Assembly (NCBI GenBank): GCA_045128635.1
Contig: JBGVRS010000110.1
Span: 1 to 24,522 of the forward strand
Length of the DNA stretch: 24,522 nt
Source of the DNA: HGM12587 sp045128635
GTDB taxonomy: Bacteria > Bacillota > Clostridia > Lachnospirales > Lachnospiraceae
Direction of reading: 5' to 3'
A program made the translations under genes and the position numbers. The notes under the pieces were generated by a model. That model saw nothing but the letters and a program-made list of their open reading frames with translations, did no database searches and was not told the DNA's origin. Below are positions 16,444-23,090 of this stretch, in pieces; positions within the stretch are counted from its first letter, which is position 1, and each line of letters starts with the position of its first letter.

Positions 16444-16499
16444 AAAAATATTAAGAAAATAATAAGATTTGGCAAATGTGCTGAATAGGGAGAAATGTT

Positions 16500-17603
16500 T
16501 TGAAAAAATCGTTGGGAATTTATATCCATATTCCGTTTTGTGTACGTAAATGTAAATATTGCGATTTTTTGTCCGGACCTGTAGGGAAGGATGTACAGGA
16601 AAAGTATGTGGAAATACTTTTATGTGAGATAGAACAGTATAAGGAAGTGTTGAAAAACAGCTGCACGGATACAGTTTTCTTTGGCGGCGGCACACCGAGC
16701 ATTTTAGATGGAGAAGATATTGCGCGGATCATGGAGAAGTTATATGCTGCCGGAAATATATCAGAAACCGCCGAAATATCCATCGAAGCAAATCCGGGAA
16801 CTGTGGCAGAAGAAAAGCTTTTATTATGGAAAAAAGCCGGGATTAACCGTATCAGTTTTGGCTTGCAGTCTGCGGATAATGAAGAATTGAAACGATTAGG
16901 CAGAATTCATACATGGGAAGAGTTTGAAGAAAATTATCATCTTGCAAGAAACTGTGGATTTGAGAACATTAATGTGGATTTGATGTCTGCACTGCCGGGG
17001 CAGACGGTCAAAACATGGAAAAAAACAATGGAGAAGGTAGTTTCCCTAAAACCGGAACACATTTCTGCCTATAGTCTGATTATAGAAGAAGGAACCCCTT
17101 TTTATGAAGCATATGCAGAGCATCCGGAACTGCTCCCGACAGAGGAGGAAGAACGTGAAATGTATTACGAAACAAAAACATTTCTTGCTTCCAAAGGCTA
17201 TGAGCGATATGAAATTTCCAATTATGCAAAACCAGGAAATGAATGCAGACATAATCTCTCTTACTGGGAGAGAGTGGATTATTTGGGATTGGGACTTGGC
17301 GCAGCCTCTCTTCTTGGAGAAGTACGAAAAAGCAATCAGACGGATCTTTCAGAATATTTAAAAGGAAACTTTGTAGGAGAAGAAGATATTTTGGATAAAA
17401 CGGCTGCCATGGAGGAATATTTCTTTTTGGGTCTTCGCAAGATGCAAGGCGTGGACTGGACACCATATCAGGCACAGTATGAAAAAACAGTGCAAAAGCT
17501 GGCAGCAGAAGGACTCATTGAGCAGGATGGGGATTATATTCGGTTGACAGAGCTGGGAATTGATGTGAGTAATTATGTGCTGGCTGAGTTTTTAGTAGAA
17601 TAA
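16500..17603 (+). CDS. hemW: Heme chaperone HemW (radical SAM, formerly HemN-like)
   Basis: A 367-residue radical-SAM protein. IYIHIPFCVRKCKYCDF holds the 4Fe-4S cluster cysteines Cys14, Cys18 and Cys21 (CxxxCxxC). FFGGGTPSIL binds SAM, and the HemN-type C-terminal domain ends in ELGIDVSNYVLAEFL. In the literature such short HemN-like proteins bind and deliver heme rather than oxidise coproporphyrinogen, and this gene sits at the hemW position next to lepA. The start is TTG, with AGGGAGA about 6 nt upstream; a nearer ATG (16495) is out of frame and stops at once. The transcript probably ends at the palindrome that starts 13 nt after the stop. Confidence 0.93.
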   Translation: MKKSLGIYIHIPFCVRKCKYCDFLSGPVGKDVQEKYVEILLCEIEQYKEVLKNSCTDTVFFGGGTPSILDGEDIARIMEKLYAAGNISETAEISIEANPGTVAEEKLLLWKKAGINRISFGLQSADNEELKRLGRIHTWEEFEENYHLARNCGFENINVDLMSALPGQTVKTWKKTMEKVVSLKPEHISAYSLIIEEGTPFYEAYAEHPELLPTEEEEREMYYETKTFLASKGYERYEISNYAKPGNECRHNLSYWERVDYLGLGLGAASLLGEVRKSNQTDLSEYLKGNFVGEEDILDKTAAMEEYFFLGLRKMQGVDWTPYQAQYEKTVQKLAAEGLIEQDGDYIRLTELGIDVSNYVLAEFLVE

Positions 17604-17615
17604 TATATTTCGGAT

Positions 17616-17649
17616 AAAAACGTACATAATTGACATTATGTACGTTTTT
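17616..17649. repeat. Perfect 15-bp palindrome: terminator of hemW and candidate operator
   Basis: AAAAACGTACATAAT (17616-17630) and ATTATGTACGTTTTT (17635-17649) are exact inverted copies around TGAC. As RNA it is a hairpin ending in five U, able to terminate hemW. As DNA it covers the -35 element of the next promoter. A palindrome there is typical of operators bound by Phd-type antitoxins, so autoregulation by the next gene is inferred. Confidence 0.7.
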
Positions 17650-17659
17650 GGATTACAAT
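17630..17659 (+). promoter_or_regulatory. Sigma-A promoter of the toxin-antitoxin/AAA/VWA block
   Basis: TTGACA (17630-17635), the perfect -35 consensus, lies in the centre of the palindrome. TACAAT (17654-17659) follows 18 nt later. Transcription would start near 17666, just before the AAAGGAGG ribosome binding site (17668-17675), so the leader is very short. Confidence 0.65.
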
Positions 17660-17683
17660 GGAAGTAGAAAGGAGGCGAAAACT

Positions 17684-18109
17684 ATGTTAACTTTAAGCGC
17701 AACTGATGTTAGAAAAGAATGGAGCAGTGTTGTAGATGGAGTGGTAAGGGAAAGACCGGTTTTAGTAAAAAGAACAAGAGATAAAATTTGGTTATCTGAT
17801 GTGGAAACAATGGCAGAAATATTAACTGCGTACCAGTTTACAGCAGAGCGATTTGAAGAAGAAGATAATTCTATTACATTATCGTTAAATGAAATTGACT
17901 TGGTTGAAAATGCATTGACTGAAGTAGAAGCCAGACTGGTTCTTGCGAAGTCAATTATGGAGTATGCTGCAGAGTATTACGAACATTATGCAGTATATAG
18001 CAAAGCACCTAACAGAAAAGCGCATATACCGTATGTGTTTAAAGCATTACTTACAGAAGATATTCAATTATTAGGAGAAAGCATCTTATGCCGCGATGGA
18101 AAGAATTAA
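17684..18109 (+). CDS. Antitoxin with Phd-like N-terminus and HicB-like C-terminus
   Basis: A 141-residue protein. Residues 1-45, with LSATDVRKEWSSVVDGV and PVLVKRTRDKIWLSD, have the pattern of Phd/YefM antitoxins (dimerising DNA-binding domain). Residues about 55-141, with SITLSLNEIDLVENALTEVE, AAEYYEHYAVYSKAPNRKA and HIPYVF, resemble the HicB-type partially degraded domain by pattern only. The ATG at 17684 has AAAGGAGG 8 nt upstream; an upstream ATG-like frame reaches into the palindrome and is rejected. The gene overlaps the next by 22 nt, typical of toxin-antitoxin pairs. The inferred role is to neutralise the partner and repress its own promoter at the palindrome. The domain fusion is my reading and needs a profile search. 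Confidence 0.6.
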   Translation: MLTLSATDVRKEWSSVVDGVVRERPVLVKRTRDKIWLSDVETMAEILTAYQFTAERFEEEDNSITLSLNEIDLVENALTEVEARLVLAKSIMEYAAEYYEHYAVYSKAPNRKAHIPYVFKALLTEDIQLLGESILCRDGKN

Positions 18110-18306
18110 AGAGATTTTGCGACAGGGACGGCTGGGAGTTGTATAAAGATACAGATCATTATTTTTACAGAAAAATTGATGAGAATGGAAATATCCGTAT
18201 GACAAAAGTTTCAAAAGGAAGTGGAGAAATACATCGGGCCATGTGGCAGATGATATTAAAGAAACAACTTCAAGTTACACAGGAATATTTTAACAGTAAA
18301 ATATAA
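18088..18306 (+). CDS. HicA-like toxin (putative mRNA interferase)
   Basis: A 72-residue protein. It opens with WKELKRFCDRDGWELYKDTD and then HYFYRK; HicA toxins have the same order of a short helix, Gly-Trp/Phe turn and a conserved His (here His24) on a double-stranded-RNA-binding-like fold. A Lys/Val-rich strand (MTKVSKGSGEIH) and a C-terminal helix with ILKKQLQVTQEYF follow, again like HicA. Family members cleave mRNA. AGGAG lies about 10 nt before the ATG, inside the antitoxin gene, so the two are likely translationally coupled. It could be an inactive relative; activity is not shown. Confidence 0.6.
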   Translation: MPRWKELKRFCDRDGWELYKDTDHYFYRKIDENGNIRMTKVSKGSGEIHRAMWQMILKKQLQVTQEYFNSKI

Positions 18307-18338
18307 CCGTTCCTGAAAAGATGCTTAGGGGAGCACAC

Positions 18339-19250
18339 ATGAATTTAGAATTTTTAAGACAGCAAAATGTAAGCGAAAGCTTATTAAAAGATATAGAAGA
18401 ATTTAGAAAACAATATCCGGTAGAAGGTGATATGCGGGTGCGTATTCCAAATCCGCCAATCCCATTCTACGGAAAAGATATATTGGAAATGTCCATTGCG
18501 GCATTATTAAAAGGGGAGAATCTGCTTCTTTCCGGAGGAAAGGCAACGGGGAAAAATATTTTGGCGGAAAATCTTGCCTATATTTTTGGAAGACCTTCCT
18601 ATAATATTTCTTTCCATGTCAATGTGGATAGTGCAGCATTGGTTGGAACAGATACCTTTATTGACAATGAGGTGCGCCTTCGTAAGGGGATGGTAACACT
18701 CTGTGCGGAAAATGGTGGCTTCGGCGTTTTTGATGAAATCAATATGGCAAAAAATGATGCGGTATCAGTACTTCATGCGGCATTAGACTATCGTGGAATC
18801 ATCGATATTCCGGGCTATGACCGTATCGAACTGCATCCGGCAACCAGATTTATTGGAACCATGAACTATGGCTATGCCGGCACAAAGGAATTAAATGAAG
18901 CCCTTGTATCCCGCTTCCTGGTCATCAATATGCCAAAACAGGATGAAGAAACCGTACAGCTGATTTTAAAAACCTATTTCCCGGAAATTAAAGAAAATGC
19001 ATTGAAACAGTTTGTGGGTCTTTTTATGGACTTACAGCTGAAAGCAGAGCACAGTGAAATTTCGACAAAATCTGTGGATATTCGAGGAATGATAGGTGCG
19101 CTAAAAACCATTCAGACCGGTTTGAAGCCAACATCAGCGGTTAATATGGGTATCACAAATAAGAGCTTTGATATTTTTGAACGAGAAATCGTAGAAGATA
19201 TTGTGATGACACGAATTCCGGAAGATTGGACAAGGGATGATGTATTTTAA
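18339..19250 (+). CDS. MoxR/CobS-like AAA+ ATPase
   Basis: A 303-residue AAA+ ATPase. Walker A is GGKATGKN at 66-73: Lys72 is kept, but the usual Ser/Thr after it is Asn73. Walker B is GVFDEIN (about 130), and sensor-1 is FIGTMNYGYAGTKELNEALV, followed by SRF with the arginine-finger region. This order is typical of MoxR-type (AAA_5) chaperones such as CbbQ, NorQ and CobS. In these families the ATPase works with a VWA protein to remodel or insert metal into a client enzyme. ATG 18339 is chosen over ATG 18321 because AGGGGAG lies 6 nt before it. The stop overlaps the VWA start by one base (TAATG), a sign of tight coupling. The client is unknown. Confidence 0.85.
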   Translation: MNLEFLRQQNVSESLLKDIEEFRKQYPVEGDMRVRIPNPPIPFYGKDILEMSIAALLKGENLLLSGGKATGKNILAENLAYIFGRPSYNISFHVNVDSAALVGTDTFIDNEVRLRKGMVTLCAENGGFGVFDEINMAKNDAVSVLHAALDYRGIIDIPGYDRIELHPATRFIGTMNYGYAGTKELNEALVSRFLVINMPKQDEETVQLILKTYFPEIKENALKQFVGLFMDLQLKAEHSEISTKSVDIRGMIGALKTIQTGLKPTSAVNMGITNKSFDIFEREIVEDIVMTRIPEDWTRDDVF

Positions 19251-20998
19251 TGGAAGAAACAAGAGATTTGTTTGAAATAGAAAACCGAATGAAGAACCTG
19301 CTCTGGACAGTCAGTGGGGATTATAAATTAGAAGCAAAGCTGAACGTGGAGGCTTTTATGCATTCCAAATACAGTGCTCTTTATGATGCCATCAAACAGG
19401 GTGCTATGGCAAAATATTTCTCCATGGATGAGTACAGCATGTATTTAATAAAGAAGCTGTACTACGGTGCAGATGAAACAGGACTGATGCGTGTGTCGAG
19501 CCTCTGTATTGATATGGCTTGTGCGGAAAAAATCAGCTTGGAGCGTCAGGGCGTGAAAAATATCCGGAAGCGTGCATACGAAGAAATTCTGGATAAAGAT
19601 TTTGCCAATATGCAGGCGGATGGGAAATTGGGAAAACTTCGCTTTTCCATGCTTCGTCAGGAGCTGGATCCCTCATATCGGGTGGAATCCCGTGTACAGG
19701 AGTCCTTGGATAAACTTCAAAGCTTAAAAACTACCAATGATACCATGGATATTATCCGGGTAGTGGATGCATTGTATAATATCTGTGTAGATCCGACTTT
19801 TGAGAAAAAACATGGAAATCTGGAAAAAGTGCTGGCAGTTACTTTTGAAGATTTGCAGGAATTTAACTGGCAGGATTTTTTGAATGAAGATGTTCTGGAA
19901 AATATGCTGGAACAGATGCAAAACCAGGTAGCAGAAAATATGACAGAACTTTCCGAAGATAATAAGGAAAAGAAGCGTGCCGGCGTGGGACGTGTTATAT
20001 TAAATGAAAAAGCTCTGGAGAAAATGCATTCTTACATCGAATGGAATTATGGGAAAAGCTATCTGACGGAATTGGAACAAAAGCAGATTAACCATCAGCT
20101 TTGTTACGGCGCTCATAAAGGCTGCACCATCTATATGACGGAAGGGATTTTGAAAAATCCGGTAGCAGTGAATAATACCTATGTGCTGGTACAACGCTCG
20201 AAGGAAATGAATTTAAGCACTTATCGTCAGCATGCCAATGTAACCAAGCGTAACATAGAGATTTTAGAAGCAACTCTGACCAGAGCATTACGCGCGCGAA
20301 GCGAAAAAGAATATGCATCAGCCCAGTATGGACTTTTAAGACCGGAAAGGCTTTGGAAGATTGGAAGAACCAAAGAATACCAGTTATTTGATAAGGAAAC
20401 AAAAAAGCAGAATGAGGATTTTGTGGTAGAACTTCTTATAGATGCATCCGGTTCTCAGCAGAAACGCCAGAACTATGTGGCTCTTCAAAGCTTTGTGGTA
20501 TCCAGTGCATTATCAAGGGTTGGAATTCCACACAGAGCTATGAGCTTTTGCACATTCTGGGATTATACGATTCTTCACCGATTCCGTGATTATGAAGATA
20601 GGGCAGAGGCGGACTGGAATTTGTTTGAATTCCGTGGTTCGTCTAATAATCGTGACGGCCTTGCAATCCGCATGGCGACGGAAAGTCTGATGAAACGAGA
20701 AGAGCCAAATAAAGTGCTTATCGTACTTAGTGATGGCAGACCAAATGACCAGAATGTGAACCGTCCAAATGCACCGGATGCACCGCTTTATACCGGCGAC
20801 TATGCGGTAAAAGATACGGCTATTGAAGTGCGCCGGGCAAGAAGTCTTGGTATTGCAGTGCTTGGCGTATTTATGGGTGAAGAACAAGATTTGACGGCAG
20901 AGCGAAAGATTTTTGGCAAGGATTTTGCCTATATTAAAAATATTGCGAATTTTTCCAATGTAGTTGGAACCTATCTTAGAAAGCAGCTGGAGGAATAG
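19250..20998 (+). CDS. VWA-domain protein, NorD/CobT-like partner of the AAA ATPase
   Basis: A 582-residue, probably cytoplasmic protein without signal peptide or membrane helix. The first 380 residues are helical and charged and not assigned. The C-terminal VWA domain (about 390-582) has a full metal-ion-dependent adhesion site start, ELLIDASGSQ (DxSxS at 398-402), and VLIVLSDGRPND with Asp495. The stretch AMSFCTFWDYTILHRF resembles NorD/CbbO-type VWA proteins, which pair with AAA ATPases like the preceding gene. The TAATG overlap supports the partnership. No nitric oxide reductase, rubisco or chelatase gene is nearby, so a name from those systems would be misleading. Confidence 0.85.
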   Translation: MEETRDLFEIENRMKNLLWTVSGDYKLEAKLNVEAFMHSKYSALYDAIKQGAMAKYFSMDEYSMYLIKKLYYGADETGLMRVSSLCIDMACAEKISLERQGVKNIRKRAYEEILDKDFANMQADGKLGKLRFSMLRQELDPSYRVESRVQESLDKLQSLKTTNDTMDIIRVVDALYNICVDPTFEKKHGNLEKVLAVTFEDLQEFNWQDFLNEDVLENMLEQMQNQVAENMTELSEDNKEKKRAGVGRVILNEKALEKMHSYIEWNYGKSYLTELEQKQINHQLCYGAHKGCTIYMTEGILKNPVAVNNTYVLVQRSKEMNLSTYRQHANVTKRNIEILEATLTRALRARSEKEYASAQYGLLRPERLWKIGRTKEYQLFDKETKKQNEDFVVELLIDASGSQQKRQNYVALQSFVVSSALSRVGIPHRAMSFCTFWDYTILHRFRDYEDRAEADWNLFEFRGSSNNRDGLAIRMATESLMKREEPNKVLIVLSDGRPNDQNVNRPNAPDAPLYTGDYAVKDTAIEVRRARSLGIAVLGVFMGEEQDLTAERKIFGKDFAYIKNIANFSNVVGTYLRKQLEE

Positions 20999-21003
20999 AA
21001 AAT

Positions 21004-21240
21004 ATGATGAAAGAATATGAAGTGGTACATGAAATCTTTAATCTTTGTTCTGGAAATCAGATGAGGGATGTATTTATAGAAGAAATTGAGATTCCGGAAG
21101 GAGCTTTTGAGGAATATATCCGCTGCCGCCATAAAGAAAAGGATATCAAACTGGAGAGGGAAGACTTGCCAAATGGGAATGTGATTTATAATGTTTATAC
21201 TGCGGAGATTAAGCAGAGGTACAGTTTTACAGAATTTTAA
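21004..21240 (+). CDS. Small hypothetical protein (78 aa) after the AAA/VWA pair
   Basis: Unrecognised acidic 78-residue protein beginning MMKEYEVVHEIFNLCSGNQM. It has two cysteines (about 15 and 39), no signal peptide, no membrane segment and a predicted mix of helix and strands (LPNGNVIYNVYTAEIKQRY near the end). It starts 5 nt after the VWA stop, with GGAGG about 10 nt upstream of ATG 21004 (a second ATG follows directly). The real ribosome binding site, tight spacing and the terminator hairpin after it support it as a gene. Inferred role: accessory or client-recognition subunit of the AAA/VWA system. Confidence 0.7.
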   Translation: MMKEYEVVHEIFNLCSGNQMRDVFIEEIEIPEGAFEEYIRCRHKEKDIKLEREDLPNGNVIYNVYTAEIKQRYSFTEF

Positions 21241-21270
21241 AGGGAAAATGAACTTTCTAAAGATTTTATA

Positions 21271-21301
21271 AACACCCTTGACAATCAAAGTCAGGGGTGT
21301 T
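21271..21301 (+). terminator. Hairpin terminating the AAA/VWA block
   Basis: AACACCCTTGAC (21271-21282) pairs with GTCAGGGGTGTT (21290-21301): 12 pairs with one G-U, 7-nt loop. Only a weak T-rich tail follows (ATCTTATG). It stands 30 nt after the small gene and contains the hrcA -35 element in its left arm. Confidence 0.55.
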
Positions 21302-21306
21302 ATCTT
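21278..21306 (+). promoter_or_regulatory. Sigma-A promoter of hrcA-grpE-dnaK
   Basis: TTGACA (21278-21283) and TATCTT (21301-21306) are 17 nt apart. Transcription would begin near 21313, placing the CIRCE operator in the first bases of the transcript, as is usual for HrcA-controlled operons. Confidence 0.65.
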
Positions 21307-21317
21307 ATGTACAGATG

Positions 21318-21344
21318 TTAGCACTCCAAACAACTGAGTGCTAA
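21318..21344 (+). promoter_or_regulatory. CIRCE operator (HrcA binding site)
   Basis: TTAGCACTC (21318-21326), a 9-nt spacer and GAGTGCTAA (21336-21344) match the CIRCE consensus perfectly. HrcA binds it to repress the heat-shock operon. It lies 32 nt upstream of hrcA itself, so the operon is autoregulated. Confidence 0.97.
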
Positions 21345-21375
21345 CAAGAAGCAAAAAGACGAGGGAGGCGAGACA

Positions 21376-22407
21376 ATGCATTTGGATGAGAGAAAAATGA
21401 AAATTTTAAAAGCAATCATCCGGAACTATTTGGAAACAGGCGAGCCGGTAGGTTCCAGAACCATTTCTAAGTACACTGATTTAAAGCTTAGTTCCGCCAC
21501 CATTCGTAATGAAATGGCTGATCTGGAAGAGATGGGTTATATTTTACAGCCGCATACTTCCGCAGGAAGAATTCCTTCCGATAAAGGCTATCGCCTTTAT
21601 GTAGATCAGATGATGCAGGAAAAGGATGAAGAGATCCGCGAAGTCAAAGAAATGATGATTGAACGGACGGATAAAATGGAGCAGGTATTAAAGCAGGTGG
21701 TAAAAGTGCTTGCAAGCAATACCAATTACGCGACTATGATTTCCGCGCCGAAGATTCACCGGAAAAAAGTAAAATTCCTGCAGTTATCCAAAGTTGATGA
21801 AAACCAGATACTTGCGGTCATTGTCATCGAAGGCAACATGGTTAGAAATAAACTGCTGAATTTGGATGAACCATTGGATGATGAAACGATTTTAAAATTA
21901 AATCTTCTTCTGAATACCATGTTAAACGGTCTTAGCATTGAAGAAATCAATCTTCAGATGATTACAAACATCAAGATGCAGGCTGGTGTACACGGTGCAT
22001 TGGTTGGAGAAATCATCGATGCGGTGGCAGAAGCCATTCATTCAAAACCGGAAACTGAAATTTATACCAGTGGTACAACAAACATTTTCAAATATCCGGA
22101 ATTGGCAGACAAGGGGAAGGCAAGTGAGCTGATCAGTACTCTGGAAGAAAAACAGGAACTGACAGGACTTGTGAATGAAACACTGGAACACAGTGAGAAT
22201 AGAGGAATTCAGGTTTACATCGGGCAGGAAACACCGATTCAGACGATGAAAGATTGCAGCGTAGTCACTGCAACTTATGAATTGGGTGAGGGACTTCAGA
22301 GTACGATAGGAATTATCGGACCGAAGCGTATGGATTATGAACATGTACTTCGGACGTTGAACCAACTGATGGACCAGCTGGATGAAATCTATAAAAAGAA
22401 GGAATAG
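21376..22407 (+). CDS. hrcA: Heat-inducible transcription repressor HrcA
   Basis: A 343-residue repressor of class I heat-shock genes. The N-terminal winged helix has ISKYTDLKLSSATIRNEMAD and LEEMGYILQPHTSAGRIPSD, the signature of HrcA. The C-terminal ligand domain ends with TIGIIGPKRMDYEHVLRTL. Length is typical. GGGAGG lies 7 nt before the ATG. In Bacillus, GroEL assists HrcA folding, so misfolded-protein load releases repression. It is the first gene of the operon, with its own CIRCE site upstream. Confidence 0.98.
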   Translation: MHLDERKMKILKAIIRNYLETGEPVGSRTISKYTDLKLSSATIRNEMADLEEMGYILQPHTSAGRIPSDKGYRLYVDQMMQEKDEEIREVKEMMIERTDKMEQVLKQVVKVLASNTNYATMISAPKIHRKKVKFLQLSKVDENQILAVIVIEGNMVRNKLLNLDEPLDDETILKLNLLLNTMLNGLSIEEINLQMITNIKMQAGVHGALVGEIIDAVAEAIHSKPETEIYTSGTTNIFKYPELADKGKASELISTLEEKQELTGLVNETLEHSENRGIQVYIGQETPIQTMKDCSVVTATYELGEGLQSTIGIIGPKRMDYEHVLRTLNQLMDQLDEIYKKKE

Positions 22408-22421
22408 AAAGGTGAAATCCC

Positions 22422-23054
22422 GTGGAAAACAATCAGGAACTTGAAAAAGAATTAGACGAAACTGTGGAAACAGCAGAAGAGGTAGTAGAAGAAACAGTGG
22501 AAACTGAAGAAACTGCAGATGAAGCTGTGGAAGAAACAGTAGAAGCAGAAGAAACAGATGAAAACGAAGAAACAACAGAAAAGAAAGGTTTCTTTGGAAA
22601 GAAAAAAGATAAAAAGGACAAAAAGGATTTAAAAATCGAAGAACTGGAAGACAAAGTAAAACGTCAGCTGGCAGAATTTGAAAACTTCCGTAACCGTACG
22701 GAAAAAGAAAAATCAAGAATGTACGAATTCGGAGCCAGAGATGTCATTGAAAAGATGCTCCCAGTCGTAGATAACTTTGAAAGAGGTCTGGCAGCAATTC
22801 CGGAAGAGGAAAAAGGCGGTCCGGTAGCAAGTGGTATGGAAATGATCTACAAACAGATGATGACCACTTTAGAAGGACTTGGTGTCACACCAATCGATGC
22901 ATTAAATAAACCATTCGATCCTAACTTCCACAACGCAGTGATGCATGTAGAAGATGAAGAAATCGAAGAAAGCACAGTTGTAGAGGAATTCCAAAGGGGA
23001 TACATCTACAAAGACCATGTAATCAGATACAGCATGGTAAAAGTAGCGAACTAA
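22422..23054 (+). CDS. grpE: Nucleotide exchange factor GrpE
   Basis: A 210-residue co-chaperone that releases ADP from DnaK. Residues about 4-50 are an acidic, repetitive Glu/Thr/Val tract (units such as EETVE and TEETADE). A Lys-rich patch follows (FFGKKKDKKDKKDLK). The conserved part starts near 65 with the long dimer helix (LAEFENFRNRTEKEKSRMYE) and ends with the beta domain, including EEFQRGYIYKDHVIRYSMVKV. The start is GTG with AAAGGTG 7 nt upstream, 14 nt after hrcA. The acidic tail is longer than in many Firmicute GrpE proteins and is probably disordered. Confidence 0.97.
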   Translation: MENNQELEKELDETVETAEEVVEETVETEETADEAVEETVEAEETDENEETTEKKGFFGKKKDKKDKKDLKIEELEDKVKRQLAEFENFRNRTEKEKSRMYEFGARDVIEKMLPVVDNFERGLAAIPEEEKGGPVASGMEMIYKQMMTTLEGLGVTPIDALNKPFDPNFHNAVMHVEDEEIEESTVVEEFQRGYIYKDHVIRYSMVKVAN

Positions 23055-23090
23055 CAAACACATTTATAGAATAAATAGGAGGTCTCAGTT

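Noticed and set aside
18339..20998. Naming the AAA/VWA pair as NorQ/NorD, CbbQ/CbbO or CobS/CobT
   Set aside because: The family resemblance is clear, but no nitric oxide reductase, rubisco or cobalt chelatase gene is present, so a specific name is not supported.
17684..21240. Whole block as a prophage or transposon insertion
   Set aside because: No integrase, transposase, flanking direct repeats or tRNA target is seen at either side.
22042..22716. A 224-residue open frame on the minus strand opposite the hrcA end and grpE start
   Set aside because: It mirrors the Glu-rich repeats of grpE as Phe/Leu/Pro-rich sequence, has no ribosome binding site and no family features; it is a shadow of hrcA and grpE.
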